A stretch of DNA of 35,772 nt from Lachnospiraceae bacterium (GCA_024685635.1 JAIKVP010000313.1:1-35772), one strand, 5' to 3'. Positions 8,459 to 18,800 are shown, numbered from the stretch's first letter. Program-made: numbers and translations. Notes: generated by a model not told the origin, from the sequence alone.

Positions 8459-8496
8459 AGTCCTTAGAAGGCGTAAGCTTTCTAAGGACTTTTTTA
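8459..8496 (+). terminator. Intrinsic terminator of the butyrate operon
   Basis: AGTCCTTAGAA (8459-8469) pairs perfectly with TTCTAAGGACT (8480-8490) around a 10-base loop, followed by TTTTTAT. It faces the separate terminator of the convergent chemoreceptor gene. Confidence 0.92.
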
Positions 8497-8500
8497 TAGT

Positions 8501-8531
8501 AAAAAATCTCCAGGACATATAATCCTGGAGA
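8501..8531 (-). terminator. Intrinsic terminator of the chemoreceptor gene
   Basis: TCTCCAGGA (8507-8515) and TCCTGGAGA (8523-8531) form a 9-bp stem with a 7-base loop. On the minus strand it is followed by six T residues (complement of 8501-8506). Confidence 0.88.
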
Positions 8532-8558
8532 TAATAAATCAATATTAAATTCTTATGA

Positions 8559-10301
8559 TCAGTCCTTAAACTCGAACTGTCTAACAATATCAACAAGTGC
8601 ATTGGCTGCGTCGTTGACTTTCTGGCTGTCATCATCAACAGCAGATATAGAAGATGATACGGTCTCAACAGTAGCGGCAATCTCCTGGCTGCTTGCTGCA
8701 CTTTCTTCTGATGCAGCAGATAGGTTAGTTACGCGCTCATTAATTGATACAAAATCATTCTCGACTTCTTTATTAACTTCTGTGATATTAACAATCTCTT
8801 CATTAATCTTCTTGATTGCAACGACGATATCCTTAAACTTATTACGGGTATCTTCAACGCTCTCGTTCTGTTTGCCAACACAGTCTCTAACAACATTGCC
8901 CTGCTCATCAGCTAATGATGTAACTCTTAAGAGCTCATTAAGCATATTGTCAATTGTGCTAGCAGATGTTGCAGACTGCTCTGCAAGCTGTCTAATCTCA
9001 TCAGCAACTACTGCAAATCCACGACCTGCATCACCAGCTCTTGCTGCCTCGATAGAAGCGTTAAGAGATAGGAGATTAGTCTGTGCAGCGATATCAGTGA
9101 TAAGTGTAGATGCCTCACCGATCTTAGAAGCACTCTGTGAAATGTTATTCATCATCTCGAAGATTCTGTCAAATGCTTCGCTGGTTGAATCTGTAACGCT
9201 TGTAAGATCATTAACTGTAACGATTCCCTCGTTAGTAACTGAATCAATCTCTTTGCTGGCATGAGCAAGATTAGAAGATGCTTCAGCATTTTTCTCCATC
9301 ATAGACTTCATATGATGCATATCCTCAGCAAGTCCCTGAACATCATCAGCCTGTGCTGAAACAGTTGTTGCCATATCATTAATAGCATGTGATATAGCCT
9401 CCATCTGATCATTAGACTGTGCTGCCATCCCTGAAATCTCATTACCTAATGAAGCAACCTCTTCTGAAGAATTAGATAGAGTAGAAATAATATCATACAA
9501 GCTTGATTGAAGATTAGCGGAAGACCTCAGCAATGAGCCCAATTCATCAGTTGCATCTGTTGTTTCAGCATTCTGTGAAAGTTCCTTGTTAGCAAGGGTT
9601 CTAACTGCTACTTCAACTGTTGTAACAGATTTTCTGATGTATCTGATGATATAAATTGTTAATAAAACTGAAATGATTACTAGAACTATCGAAATAGCAA
9701 ATGTAAATGTTACATTAGAAACAATCTTCTTGGTCATTTTCTTATCCAGATAACTCTCATAAGCGTCGATTGCATCCTCCATACCATTTAGATGTTCTCT
9801 AGTAGCAGAGAAAACTTCATCAGACTTAGCATGATCGCTCTCAACTGCATCGGGCTTAAAGCATTCTGCCCATTCTTCAATGCCAGTGGAGAAATTGTTT
9901 AACGCCTCTTCCATGGACTCAGTTTGTCCATCAGCTTTATATTCCTTATAAAGATAATTATCTTTAGCAAGAATATTGCCAGCCTCTTTAGCGCCTTCTC
10001 TTACCTGGTCTAAGTTCTCTAAATAGTCTTCAGTGGCTGCTTTGATTGCATCGCCTTGTGATTCTCTAGCGAAGGTGGTGTAATAGTATATTGTATCGCT
10101 CGCTTTAGCGGCCTGATATAAATCTCTATCTATTACGACTAATTGTTCTTCTAAGGCAGCTAATTCTTCTAAGAATACTTCCTTGGTTTCTGTGAATTGG
10201 CTATCCTGAGCGTATCCAGAATACAGAGTAACAACTAAAACGATAACCATAAGTGGAATTACCATGAGCAACAATTTTGCTCTGATGCTAAGATTTTTCA
10301 T
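8559..10301 (-). CDS. Methyl-accepting chemotaxis protein
   Basis: A membrane chemoreceptor of 580 residues. TM1 spans about 8-27 and TM2 about 195-220, framing a periplasm-facing, mostly helical sensor (28-190) rich in acidic residues and resembling a four-helix bundle. A HAMP segment follows (about 218-270), then a long coiled coil with the conserved signalling tip [29 protein letters not shown] region at 402-440, ending EIRQLAEQS. The tip contacts CheA/CheW, so the cell is probably motile. The ligand is not predictable. AAGGAGGATTTAGAC precedes the start. Single-gene unit transcribed against the butyrate operon, with its own promoter (10332-10360) and terminator. Confidence 0.95.
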   Translation of the reverse strand: MKNLSIRAKLLLMVIPLMVIVLVVTLYSGYAQDSQFTETKEVFLEELAALEEQLVVIDRDLYQAAKASDTIYYYTTFARESQGDAIKAATEDYLENLDQVREGAKEAGNILAKDNYLYKEYKADGQTESMEEALNNFSTGIEEWAECFKPDAVESDHAKSDEVFSATREHLNGMEDAIDAYESYLDKKMTKKIVSNVTFTFAISIVLVIISVLLTIYIIRYIRKSVTTVEVAVRTLANKELSQNAETTDATDELGSLLRSSANLQSSLYDIISTLSNSSEEVASLGNEISGMAAQSNDQMEAISHAINDMATTVSAQADDVQGLAEDMHHMKSMMEKNAEASSNLAHASKEIDSVTNEGIVTVNDLTSVTDSTSEAFDRIFEMMNNISQSASKIGEASTLITDIAAQTNLLSLNASIEAARAGDAGRGFAVVADEIRQLAEQSATSASTIDNMLNELLRVTSLADEQGNVVRDCVGKQNESVEDTRNKFKDIVVAIKKINEEIVNITEVNKEVENDFVSINERVTNLSAASEESAASSQEIAATVETVSSSISAVDDDSQKVNDAANALVDIVRQFEFKD

Positions 10302-10331
10302 GTCTAAATCCTCCTTTAATATTCTTTTTAT

Positions 10332-10360
10332 ATTTTACCATAATATAGTTTTAATAACAA
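10332..10360 (-). promoter_or_regulatory. Promoter of the chemoreceptor gene
   Basis: On the minus strand TTGTTA (complement of 10355-10360), a 17-base spacer and TAAAAT (complement of 10332-10337), about 30 bases upstream of the start codon. Just upstream of its -35, 10363-10380 resembles a Rex site with two mismatches, which in this AT-rich spacer may be chance. Confidence 0.6.
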
Positions 10361-10447
10361 TTATGTTAAATAAATAACAAAATTAAATTTTGCACAATGT
10401 TTTTTAAAGTCTCTGTCTATATTGCCCTATCTAAAATTATAGCTTTG

Positions 10448-10456
10448 TGCTATACT
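10448..10456 (+). promoter_or_regulatory. Extended -10 promoter of the PAS hybrid kinase
   Basis: TGCTATACT is an extended -10 element (TGn then TATACT) with no good -35. It lies about 45 bases upstream of ATG 10502, and its position argues against the upstream ATG at 10397 being the start. The second hybrid kinase in this window has a very similar element at 24611-24619. Confidence 0.5.
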
Positions 10457-10501
10457 TATCAAATAGTGCTTATCTTGTTCTATCTCATATGGAGGATGCT
10501 T

Positions 10502-12067
10502 ATGGATGAATTAACTAGCTTTCAGTTAACCAAAGAAACTATGCCTGTTATCAAGCTTATGGCTGAGAAAATCCCTGGTGGATTCTTTGTATATCAAGAG
10601 GATGAGAATAGAGAACTAATTTTTGTCAACAATAAGGTTCTTGATATATATGACTGTAAGAATCTTGAAGAATTTAAGGAGCTTACAGGCAACAGCTTTG
10701 AAGGTATGGTTCACCCAGAAGATTTTAAGGCGATACAGTCGTCTATAGATAAGCAGATTAAGGCTAGTAGCGGCGAGAATCTAGACTATGTTACATACAG
10801 AATTATAAGTAAAACAGGCAAGGTCAAATGGATAGAGGATTATGGCCATTTTAGTACATCAGAAGATTATGGCGATGTATTCTATGTTTTTGTCAGCGAC
10901 ATAACTGAGAAGATTGAGATTGAGCAGAGGGCTAACGAAGCCAAAAGCAAGTTTTTATTTAATATTTCACACGATATAAGAACTCCGCTTAATGCCATTA
11001 TGGGCTTTGGCGAACTAGCAAGAAAGCATAAGGATGAGCCTGATAAGGTGGATGACTATCTAAACAGAGCCAACGATTCAAGTATTCATTTGCTCTCTCT
11101 AATAGATGATTTGCTTGAGGTTAATAAGATTGATATAGGCGATATCGAGCTTAAGAAAGTCAAATGTAATCTAAAACGCGAGATTACAACGGCATATAGC
11201 GTGGTTAGTTTAGAAGCTGACAGTAAGAGACAGAAGGTAACAATAGATGTGCCGGATGACGAGTGTTACTTAGATGATCTAAGATTTAGAAGAGTAATGA
11301 CCAACATTATAGGAAATGCTATAAAGTTCACCAAAGAAGCTGGAGAGATTACTATAAGGGCTAACAAGCTATCAGAAGATGATAACAGCGCCCTATATAC
11401 ATTTGAGGTCATAGACAATGGAATAGGAATGTCAAAAGACTTTCTTGATAAGGTATATGATGCATTTGAAAGAGAGCTTTCATCTACAGAGTCAGGACAT
11501 TTAGGGACAGGGCTTGGTTTGACCATAGTAAAGCGTTTTGTTGATATTATGAATGGTGAGATTAAGATAATGAGTGAGAAGGATAAGGGAACTAAGGTAA
11601 TAGTTACTATTCCTGTGGAATTATCAGCTGAAGATATAACTGATAACATTCATGATATGAGAAGAGTTAAGAGATTTAAGCACAACGATCCTGCTAGAAT
11701 ATTAGTTGCAGAGGACATCGAGATTAACAGGGAACTTATAGAGCTAGTTTTAAGCGAAGAAGGTTATGAAGTAGATGCGGTTAGTGACGGTAAGCTAGCA
11801 TTTTATGCGGTTAAAGATCATAAGCCTTATTACTACGACCTAATAGTTATGGATATTCAAATGCCAGTTATGGACGGATATCAGGCTACTAGGGCTATTA
11901 GAGAGCTAGATAGAGAGGATTGTAAGGAGCTTCCAATATTTGCCCTAAGTGCCAACTCAAGACCTGAGGATATGGCCAATTCCATTAAGAGTGGCATGAC
12001 AGAGCATATTTCTAAGCCACTAGATGCTGCTAGATTAATAGCGATGATAGAGGAATATTTAAATTAG
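10502..12067 (+). CDS. Soluble PAS-domain hybrid histidine kinase with receiver domain
   Basis: A cytoplasmic signalling kinase of 521 residues without membrane segments. Order: a PAS fold (about 20-138, ending TYRIISKTGKVKWIEDYGHF then VFVSDITEK), a HisKA domain with phospho-acceptor His157 in NISHDIRTPLNAI, an HATPase with NIIGNAIKF (268-276), DNGIGMS (305-311) and GTGLGL (335-340), and a receiver with EDIE (404-407), phospho-acceptor Asp451 in VMDIQMPVMDG and Lys505. ATG 10502 has GGAGG six bases upstream; a longer frame from 10397 adds 35 hydrophobic residues and begins before the promoter, so it was rejected. It is followed by pfkA after 20 bases, so the two are probably co-transcribed. 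The signal and output partner are unknown. Confidence 0.92.
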   Translation: MDELTSFQLTKETMPVIKLMAEKIPGGFFVYQEDENRELIFVNNKVLDIYDCKNLEEFKELTGNSFEGMVHPEDFKAIQSSIDKQIKASSGENLDYVTYRIISKTGKVKWIEDYGHFSTSEDYGDVFYVFVSDITEKIEIEQRANEAKSKFLFNISHDIRTPLNAIMGFGELARKHKDEPDKVDDYLNRANDSSIHLLSLIDDLLEVNKIDIGDIELKKVKCNLKREITTAYSVVSLEADSKRQKVTIDVPDDECYLDDLRFRRVMTNIIGNAIKFTKEAGEITIRANKLSEDDNSALYTFEVIDNGIGMSKDFLDKVYDAFERELSSTESGHLGTGLGLTIVKRFVDIMNGEIKIMSEKDKGTKVIVTIPVELSAEDITDNIHDMRRVKRFKHNDPARILVAEDIEINRELIELVLSEEGYEVDAVSDGKLAFYAVKDHKPYYYDLIVMDIQMPVMDGYQATRAIRELDREDCKELPIFALSANSRPEDMANSIKSGMTEHISKPLDAARLIAMIEEYLN

Positions 12068-12087
12068 AATCTAAAAGGAGAGAGAAA

Positions 12088-13065
12088 ATGTCAGATATAA
12101 AAAGAATAGCGGTACTTACAAGTGGAGGAGACGCTCAGGGTATGAACTCTGCAATAAGAGCTGTCACATATAGCGCAATAAATGCAGGAGTGGAGGTTAT
12201 AGGAGTATATAGAGGCTATGAAGGCCTAATTGACTGGGAAGTTAAGGAGCTTACTATTTCAAATGTCAGAAACATAAACAATAGGGGTGGCACAATCCTT
12301 TACTCAAGCCGAAGTGAGCGCTTTATGGATAAGAGCTATAGAGAGAAAGCTGCTAAGAACCTTAAGGACAATAATATTGATGCCTTGGTAGTAATAGGCG
12401 GTGACGGCTCTTTAAGAGGTGCTATTGAGCTTACAAAAGAAGATATAAAGACAATATGCATTCCTGGAACAATCGACAGAGATATGAGCTGTACAGAATA
12501 CACCCTAGGCTTTGACACGGCAGCCAATGCAGCTATGGAAGCGATAGATAGAATTAGAGACTCATCTGTATCACACGGCCGATGTACAGTGGTTGAGGTT
12601 ATGGGTAGAAAGAGAGGCTATATCGCTCTATGGGCAGGAATGGCAACAAGTGCTGACGCTATTGTATTGCCTGAGAAGTGGGATGGCAATTTTGACAATA
12701 TAACAGATGCAATTAATAGAAGACATGTAGGAGGAAGGAATAGCTATTTAGTAGTTCTAGCTGAGGGCGTTACAGACGCTGATGATTTGGCTCAGTTTAT
12801 ACAGGATAAGACAGGCATAGAGTCAAGAGTATCTGTTTTAGGATATATCCAGCGAGGCGGTAGCCCAACTGCCAAGGATAGAATGTATGGTTCTTTGATG
12901 GGAGCCTATGCAGTTGAGATTTTAGTAAATGAAAAAAGATCCAATAGAATAGTAGCTATTAAGAACGACATTTTAACTGATTATGATATAGCGGAGGCGC
13001 TAACTATCAACAACAATGAGTTAGACTCATTCCAGTATAAATTAAGCTTAACCTTGTCAGAATAG
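12088..13065 (+). CDS. pfkA: ATP-dependent 6-phosphofructokinase with an unusual catalytic loop
   Basis: Phosphorylates fructose 6-phosphate in glycolysis. 325 residues. The ATP site has TSGGDAQGMN (11-20) and GGDGS (104-108); the glycines at the two positions that separate ATP- from PPi-dependent enzymes point to ATP. MGRKRGYIALWAGMA and SVLGYIQRGGSPTAKDR bind substrate. The catalytic loop reads TIDRD (128-132) where nearly all characterised family members have TIDND: both aspartates are kept but the asparagine between them is arginine, followed by MSCTEY instead of the usual PGTDY-like segment. A second PFK may exist elsewhere in the genome. AAGGAGAG precedes ATG 12088. Confidence 0.88.
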   Translation: MSDIKRIAVLTSGGDAQGMNSAIRAVTYSAINAGVEVIGVYRGYEGLIDWEVKELTISNVRNINNRGGTILYSSRSERFMDKSYREKAAKNLKDNNIDALVVIGGDGSLRGAIELTKEDIKTICIPGTIDRDMSCTEYTLGFDTAANAAMEAIDRIRDSSVSHGRCTVVEVMGRKRGYIALWAGMATSADAIVLPEKWDGNFDNITDAINRRHVGGRNSYLVVLAEGVTDADDLAQFIQDKTGIESRVSVLGYIQRGGSPTAKDRMYGSLMGAYAVEILVNEKRSNRIVAIKNDILTDYDIAEALTINNNELDSFQYKLSLTLSE

Positions 13066-13081
13066 CTTAAATTAAGCTATT
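13061..13081. other. Palindrome over the pfkA stop codon
   Basis: AATAGCTTAA and TTAAGCTATT are perfect 10-base arms around a single central base. The TAG stop of pfkA lies in the left arm. With essentially no loop it looks more like a protein-binding site or weak 3' structure than a terminator; the real terminator follows at 13126. Confidence 0.5.
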
Positions 13082-13125
13082 TTACCAGAAAATACAGCTA
13101 TATATTATTGTGATAATTATTAGTA

Positions 13126-13180
13126 ACACCTGTACAAATTAGAAGATTAATAGATTCTAATTTGACAGGTGTAAATTTTT
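13126..13180 (+). terminator. Intrinsic terminator after pfkA
   Basis: An 18-bp stem with one bulged A: ACACCTGT-A-CAAATTAGAA (13126-13144) with TTCTAATTTGACAGGTGT (13155-13172), a 10-base loop, then AAATTTTT. It separates the kinase-pfkA unit from the purF unit. Confidence 0.88.
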
Positions 13181-13242
13181 GTTAGTTTTTGCAAGTTAAT
13201 ATTATTTAAATTGCAAAATTTGTCAGAAAATTCAAAAAACTA

Positions 13243-13271
13243 TTGCAAATATGAAAGATGTGTTGTATTAT
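13243..13271 (+). promoter_or_regulatory. Promoter of the purF-carA-carB-pyrG unit
   Basis: TTGCAA (13243-13248), a 17-base spacer and TATTAT (13266-13271), about 50 bases before ATG 13323. No purine riboswitch and no convincing PurBox pair was recognised upstream. Confidence 0.55.
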
Positions 13272-13322
13272 AATTCGCGGAACAAAAAGTGAATAGGGTT
13301 TATAATCAAGGAGAATGACAAT

Positions 13323-14636
13323 ATGTACGGTAATCTTCACGAAGAGTGCGGAGTATTTGGTATTTATAGGAAAGATAACGCCGATGTAGGCAGAATTGTC
13401 TACTATGGCTTAACAGCTCTCCAGCATAGAGGCGAGGAGGCAGCGGGTATAGCTGTCAATCGCGATAGGATTATTCGATGTCACAAGGACTTAGGCTTAG
13501 TCAGTGACGTCTTTGATGACGACTCCCTAAACGATCTTGGCACAGGCAACATGGCAATAGGCCATGTAAGATATTCTACAAGTGGCAATTCTACTAAGGT
13601 TAACGCTCAGCCGATGCTTGTTAAGCACATTAAAGGCCAGATGGCATTAGCTCATAACGGCAATCTTACTAACTCTCTTGAACTAAGAGAAGAACTTGAG
13701 AGAAAAGGTTGCATTTTCCATACTACTAGTGATACAGAAGTTATTTCATATATTATAACAGGCGAAAGACTTCACGCTCCATCTATCGAGGAGGCAGTGA
13801 CTCGCGCGATGTACAAGATAAAGGGAGCTTATTCCCTTATTTTAATGTCTCCGGCTAAATTAATCGCCGCAAGAGACCCCTTAGGATTTAAACCGTTATG
13901 TATGGGCCGTACTAGTGATGGCAGTATTGTCTTTGCTTCAGAGACCGCAGCATTGTCAGCTGTTTCAGCTGAATTTATTAGAGACCTTCTCCCTGGTGAG
14001 ATTGTCGTTATTGAAAAAGGAAATATTAGCTCTATTAAAGAACACATAGGCAGAGTGTCCCACTCGTCTATGTGTCTTTTTGAGTATATTTACTTTGCAA
14101 GACCTGATTCAAGAATTGATGGAATCTATGCCCATGACTTTAGGGAAAATGCTGGTAGGTCACTAGCAAAGGAACACGCAGTTGATGCAGACGTCGTAAT
14201 CGGAGTGCCAGACTCAGGCCTAGAGGCAGCAAGGGGATATGCTAAGGAGTCTAAGATTCCTTATGAGATAGGACTTATCAAGAATAAATATATAGGAAGA
14301 AGCTTTATAGCTCCAGATCAGTCAGTTAGAGAAAATAAGGTTAGAATGAAGCTTGCACCAGTAAGGTCAGTAATTGAAGGAAAGAGAGTTGTATTAATAG
14401 ATGACTCAATAGTAAGAGGTACGACTTCACAGCAGATTGTAAAGCTGGTAAGAGAAGCGGGAGCAAAAGAAATACACATGCGAATATCTTCGCCACCATT
14501 TCTTAATCCATGCTATTACGGAACAGATATAGACTCTAAGGAAAACCTTATAGCCTGCAAGTATTCAGTGGAAGAGATTTGCAAATATATAGGTGCAGAT
14601 AGTTTAGGATACCTAAATGTAAACTCGGCTTTATAA
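13323..14636 (+). CDS. purF: Amidophosphoribosyltransferase, C-terminally truncated by an in-frame stop
   Basis: Makes phosphoribosylamine from PRPP and glutamine, the first step of purine synthesis. It is of the Bacillus type: a short propeptide MYGNLHEE is followed by the nucleophile Cys9 (ECGVFGIY) of an N-terminal Ntn glutaminase, and the PRPP loop VLIDDSIVRGTTSQQ lies in the phosphoribosyltransferase domain. Bacillus-type PurF holds a [4Fe-4S] cluster with four cysteines. Two are here (MCLFEYIYFARP and NPCYYGTD), but the last two belong to a tail that lies beyond the TAA at 14634. Read past that stop, the protein would have 483 positions, the usual length. Truncation at 437 removes the CxxC. 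Whether the product is active, suppressed or dead is unknown. First gene of a unit with carA, carB and pyrG. Confidence 0.9.
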   Translation: MYGNLHEECGVFGIYRKDNADVGRIVYYGLTALQHRGEEAAGIAVNRDRIIRCHKDLGLVSDVFDDDSLNDLGTGNMAIGHVRYSTSGNSTKVNAQPMLVKHIKGQMALAHNGNLTNSLELREELERKGCIFHTTSDTEVISYIITGERLHAPSIEEAVTRAMYKIKGAYSLILMSPAKLIAARDPLGFKPLCMGRTSDGSIVFASETAALSAVSAEFIRDLLPGEIVVIEKGNISSIKEHIGRVSHSSMCLFEYIYFARPDSRIDGIYAHDFRENAGRSLAKEHAVDADVVIGVPDSGLEAARGYAKESKIPYEIGLIKNKYIGRSFIAPDQSVRENKVRMKLAPVRSVIEGKRVVLIDDSIVRGTTSQQIVKLVREAGAKEIHMRISSPPFLNPCYYGTDIDSKENLIACKYSVEEICKYIGADSLGYLNVNSAL

Positions 14637-14774
14637 ATATTAGATGAACTTCTAATTAAGGATGATAAAGCATTTGACGAGGTAATCAAGCGTGGCTATT
14701 GCACAGCCTGCTTTGACGGAAGATATCCAACGGACATACCTAAAAAGACAGATAAAAATAGATTTGAAATATAA
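14637..14774 (+). pseudogene. purF: Severed C-terminal tail of PurF
   Basis: In the same frame as purF, 45 sense codons follow the TAA and run to a second TAA at 14772. They encode ILDELLIKDDK, then YCTACFDGRYPTDIP and a basic end. The CxxCFxGxYPT pattern is the known C-terminal iron-sulfur ligand region of Bacillus-type PurF. No other damage is seen, so one base change in the TAA codon (for example from CAA or AAA) would restore the full gene. There is no start codon or ribosome binding site for independent translation of this piece. Confidence 0.88.
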
Positions 14775-14789
14775 ATAAAGGAGGTAGCT

Positions 14790-15893
14790 ATGAATTCGTA
14801 TTTGATTTTAGAGGATGGAACAGTGTATCAGGGAACCTCAATAGGAGCAGTAAAGGAGGTAATTTCAGAGATTGTATTTAACACATCTATGACAGGCTAT
14901 TTAGAAGTTATGACAGACCCTTCTTATGTGGGACAGGCAGTTGTTATGACCTATCCATTAATCGGTAATTACGGCATTTGTTTTGATGATATGGAGTCAA
15001 GAGGCCTGTGGCTTGATGCTTTTATAGTAAGGGAATTATCAGAGATTCCAAGTAACTGGAGATCAGAAAACACAATTCAAAACCTCCTAAAGCAGTATGC
15101 AATTCCAGGAATCTGCGGAATTGACACAAGGGCATTAACTAAGCATTTAAGGGATGCTGGAACCATGAATGGAATGCTTACTAACAAGCTATATGAGGGC
15201 GCTGAATTTAAGAAGGCGCTTGATAGAATCAAGGAATATAAGGTAACAAATGCAGTAAACATCGCAACTGAGAAGAATGTTGAGCTCTTCCCGGCAAGCG
15301 ATGAAATAGAAAATGCTAATAAAAGGAAGGTTGCCTTACTTGATTTGGGAGCTAAGAGAAATATTATAAGAAGCCTTCAAAACAGAGGCTTAGATGTAAT
15401 AGTTTATCCGGCAGACGCAAAAGCAGAGGACATAATTAAGGAGAATCCAGACGGAATAATGCTTTCAAACGGACCTGGAGATCCTAAGGAAAATGTTGAA
15501 ATCATTAAGGAAATCAAAAAGCTATATGACACAGATATTCCAATATTTGCAATATGTCTAGGCCATCAGCTTATGGCGCTTGCGACAGGTGCAGATACCT
15601 ATAAGCTCAAATTCGGCCACAGAGGAGGTAATCATCCAGTTAAGGATGTAGAGACAGGAAGAGTCTATATAACCTCGCAAAACCACGGCTACGCAGTTGA
15701 TATGAATACGGTTGACCCTTCAATCGCAGTTGAAGCCTATAAAAATGTTAATGACAATACCAATGAGGGCTTAAGATATCTAAACAAGAATATAGTTACA
15801 GTGCAGTTTCATCCTGAGGCAAGCCCTGGACCTAAGGATTCTGAGTATCTCTTTGACAAGTTTATAGAAATGATGGAGGTTAAACATGCTTAA
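14790..15893 (+). CDS. carA: Carbamoyl-phosphate synthase, small (glutaminase) subunit
   Basis: Splits glutamine and feeds ammonia through a tunnel to CarB. 367 residues. The N-terminal domain contains SMTGYLEVMTDPSYVGQ and GICGIDTRALTKHLRD. The C-terminal class I glutaminase has the nucleophile cysteine in FAICLGHQL and the catalytic histidine and glutamate in QFHPEASPGP. A strong AAAGGAGGT lies before ATG 14790, only 15 bases after the end of the severed purF tail. Its stop overlaps the carB start by eight bases. There is no sign of an arginine- or pyrimidine-specific attenuator directly upstream. Confidence 0.96.
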   Translation: MNSYLILEDGTVYQGTSIGAVKEVISEIVFNTSMTGYLEVMTDPSYVGQAVVMTYPLIGNYGICFDDMESRGLWLDAFIVRELSEIPSNWRSENTIQNLLKQYAIPGICGIDTRALTKHLRDAGTMNGMLTNKLYEGAEFKKALDRIKEYKVTNAVNIATEKNVELFPASDEIENANKRKVALLDLGAKRNIIRSLQNRGLDVIVYPADAKAEDIIKENPDGIMLSNGPGDPKENVEIIKEIKKLYDTDIPIFAICLGHQLMALATGADTYKLKFGHRGGNHPVKDVETGRVYITSQNHGYAVDMNTVDPSIAVEAYKNVNDNTNEGLRYLNKNIVTVQFHPEASPGPKDSEYLFDKFIEMMEVKHA

Positions 15894-18800
15894 TAAAGAC
15901 ATTAAAAAGGTGCTTGTTATAGGCTCCGGACCAATCGTTATAGGCCAGGCAGCAGAGTTTGATTACGCTGGAACACAAGCTTGTAAGGCCTTAAGAGAAG
16001 AGGGCGTTGAGGTTGTTTTGTTAAACTCTAACCCTGCTACAATCATGACAGATAAGGATATTGCAGATCACGTATATATCGAGCCTCTAACAATTGAGGT
16101 TGCAGAAAATATTATCAAAAAAGAAAAGCCTGATTCAATCCTTCCTACTCTAGGAGGTCAGGCAGGACTTAATATGGCTATGGCTCTAGAGGAGAGCGGA
16201 TTCTTAACCGAGCACAATGTAAAGCTTATTGGAACAACAGCAGAGACAATTAAGAGAGCTGAGGACAGACTCTTGTTTAAGGAAACTATGGACAAGATTA
16301 ATGAGCCTGTAGCTGCGTCTAAGGTAGTTCACAATGTAGAAGACGGCCTAAAGGTTGCCAACGAAATTGGCTATCCAATAGTATTGCGCCCAGCATATAC
16401 CCTAGGTGGAGCCGGTGGCGGAATCGCAGAAAATGAAGACGATTGCAAGACAATTCTTGAAAACGGACTTCGCTTATCAAGAGTTCACGAGGTCTTAGTA
16501 GAGAGATGTATCGCAGGCTGGAAAGAGATAGAGTATGAGGTTATGCGAGACGGAGCAGGCAATGTTATAACAGTCTGTAGCATGGAGAATATGGATCCTG
16601 TCGGAGTTCATACAGGCGATTCAGTAGTAGTTGCCCCAACCCAGACCTTATCAGATAAAGAGTATCAAATGCTTAGAACCTCAGCACTTAATATCATAGA
16701 TGAACTAGGTATTATGGGTGGCTGTAACGTTCAGTACGCACTCGATCCTGAGAGCTTTGAATACTGTGTAATCGAGGTTAACCCTAGAGTTTCAAGATCT
16801 TCAGCCCTAGCCTCTAAAGCGACTGGTTATCCAATCGCAAGAGTTGCAGCTAAGATTGCCCTAGGTTATAACTTAGATGAAATTAAGAATGAGATAACAG
16901 GTAAAACCTATGCCTGCTTTGAGCCAATGCTAGACTACTGCGTAGTTAAGATGCCTAGACTTCCATTTGATAAGTTTGTAACCGCAGATCATCATTTGAG
17001 TACTCAAATGAAAGCGACAGGCGAAGTTATGGCTATTAGTAACTGCTTTGAGGGTGCCTTAATGAAGGCTATAAGATCGCTAGAGCAGCATGTTAACGGA
17101 CTTATGTCTTATGACTATTCTGCAGTTGATGACAAGGGCCTAAGAGAGCTTATTTCCGATACTGATGACAGAAGAATCTGGACTATTGCAGAGGCCATGA
17201 GACGCGGAATGAGTGCCTATGAGATTCACCAGTTAACCAAGATTGATGAGTGGTTTATCAAAAAGATTAGCAACCTGTTAGAGATGGAAAAACGTCTTGG
17301 AAATGAAAGATTAGATGAGAATCTAATCAAGGAAGCTAAGCATATGGAGTTTCCTGACAGAGTAATTGCAACACTTCAGGGAATCACAGAGGAAGAGGTT
17401 TATAACCTAAGAAAGAGACTAAATATAGTTGCACATTTTAGAATGGTTGATACCTGTGCAGCAGAGTTTGAGGCAGAGACACCATATTTCTACTCAGATT
17501 ACGGTGTTGAAAACGAAGAATTTGACCTAAATACCGGCAAGAAAAAAGTCCTTATTCTAGGCTCAGGTCCTATAAGAATTGGACAGGGTATTGAGTTTGA
17601 TTTCTGTTCAGTTCACTCAACCTGGGCATTTAAGAAAGAGGGCTATGAGACAATCATTATAAACAACAATCCTGAGACTGTCTCAACTGATTTTGATACA
17701 GCAGACAAGCTTTATTTTGAGCCTTTAACAACAGAGGATGTAAGAAATATCGTAGACATAGAAAAGCCAGACGGAGCAGTAGTTCAGTTCGGTGGTCAGA
17801 CTGCGATTAAGCTTTCTCAGTTTTTAACAGGAATGGGTGTTAAGATTCTAGGAACCAACCCAGAGGATGTTGACGCCGCTGAGGATAGAGAAAGATTTGA
17901 TGAAATCCTAAATGAGACAGGAATAGAAAGACCAAAGGGAGAGACTGTATTTACCGCAGAGGAGGCCATAAAAGCTGCCAATGAGTTAGGCTATCCTGTT
18001 CTAGTCAGACCTTCTTATGTTTTAGGAGGCCAGGGAATGCAGATTGCAATTTCTGATTCTGATGTGGTTGAGTATATCAACCAGATTAACCAGATTGAGC
18101 AAAAGCACCCAATATTAGTAGATAAATATATCAAGGGAACTGAGCTTGAGATAGATGCAATCTGTGATGGCAAGGACATATTGATACCTGGAATTATGGA
18201 GCATATTGAGAGAACAGGAATCCATTCAGGCGATTCAATTTCAGTCTATCCAGCCAAGTCAATTTCAGAAAATGCTAAAAAGACCTTGCTTGACTACACA
18301 GCCAAGCTTGCAAAAGCACTTCATGTTATCGGTATGATCAACATTCAGTTTATTGCAGATAATGATGACATATATATTATTGAGGTTAATCCAAGGTCGT
18401 CAAGAACTGTGCCATATATCTCAAAGGTTACAGGCATTCCAATTGTTGAGCTTGCAACGAGAGTAATCTGTGGTCACACAATTAGAGAGCTAGGCTATGA
18501 GGTAGGCTTGCAAAAGGATTCAGGCTACTATGCAATTAAGATGCCAGTATTTTCATTTGAAAAAATCAGAGGAGCTGACATTTCCCTTGGACCAGAAATG
18601 AAGTCAACAGGTGAGTGCCTTGGAATATCAACAGACTTTAATGAGGCTCTACATAAGGCATTTTTAGGAGCAGGAGTTAAGCTTCCTAAGTACTACAATA
18701 TGGTTATCACTGTTAAGGACGAGGACAAGGAAGATATTATTCCAATCGCAAGGCGTTTTGAAGCGCTTGGCTATAACATTTTCTCAACTAGGGGTACTTA

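Noticed and set aside
8602..9264. 220-codon plus-strand frame inside the chemoreceptor gene
   Set aside because: It is the antisense shadow of a repetitive helical coding region. It has no family motif, and the minus-strand receptor is unambiguous.
10363..10380. Second Rex operator ahead of the chemoreceptor
   Set aside because: ATGTTAAATAAATAACAA has two mismatches and sits in a very AT-rich spacer where such matches arise by chance; noted only in the promoter entry.
14637..14774. Independent small gene for a CxxC protein after purF
   Set aside because: There is no start codon or ribosome binding site, and the frame and sequence continue PurF exactly; it is a severed tail.
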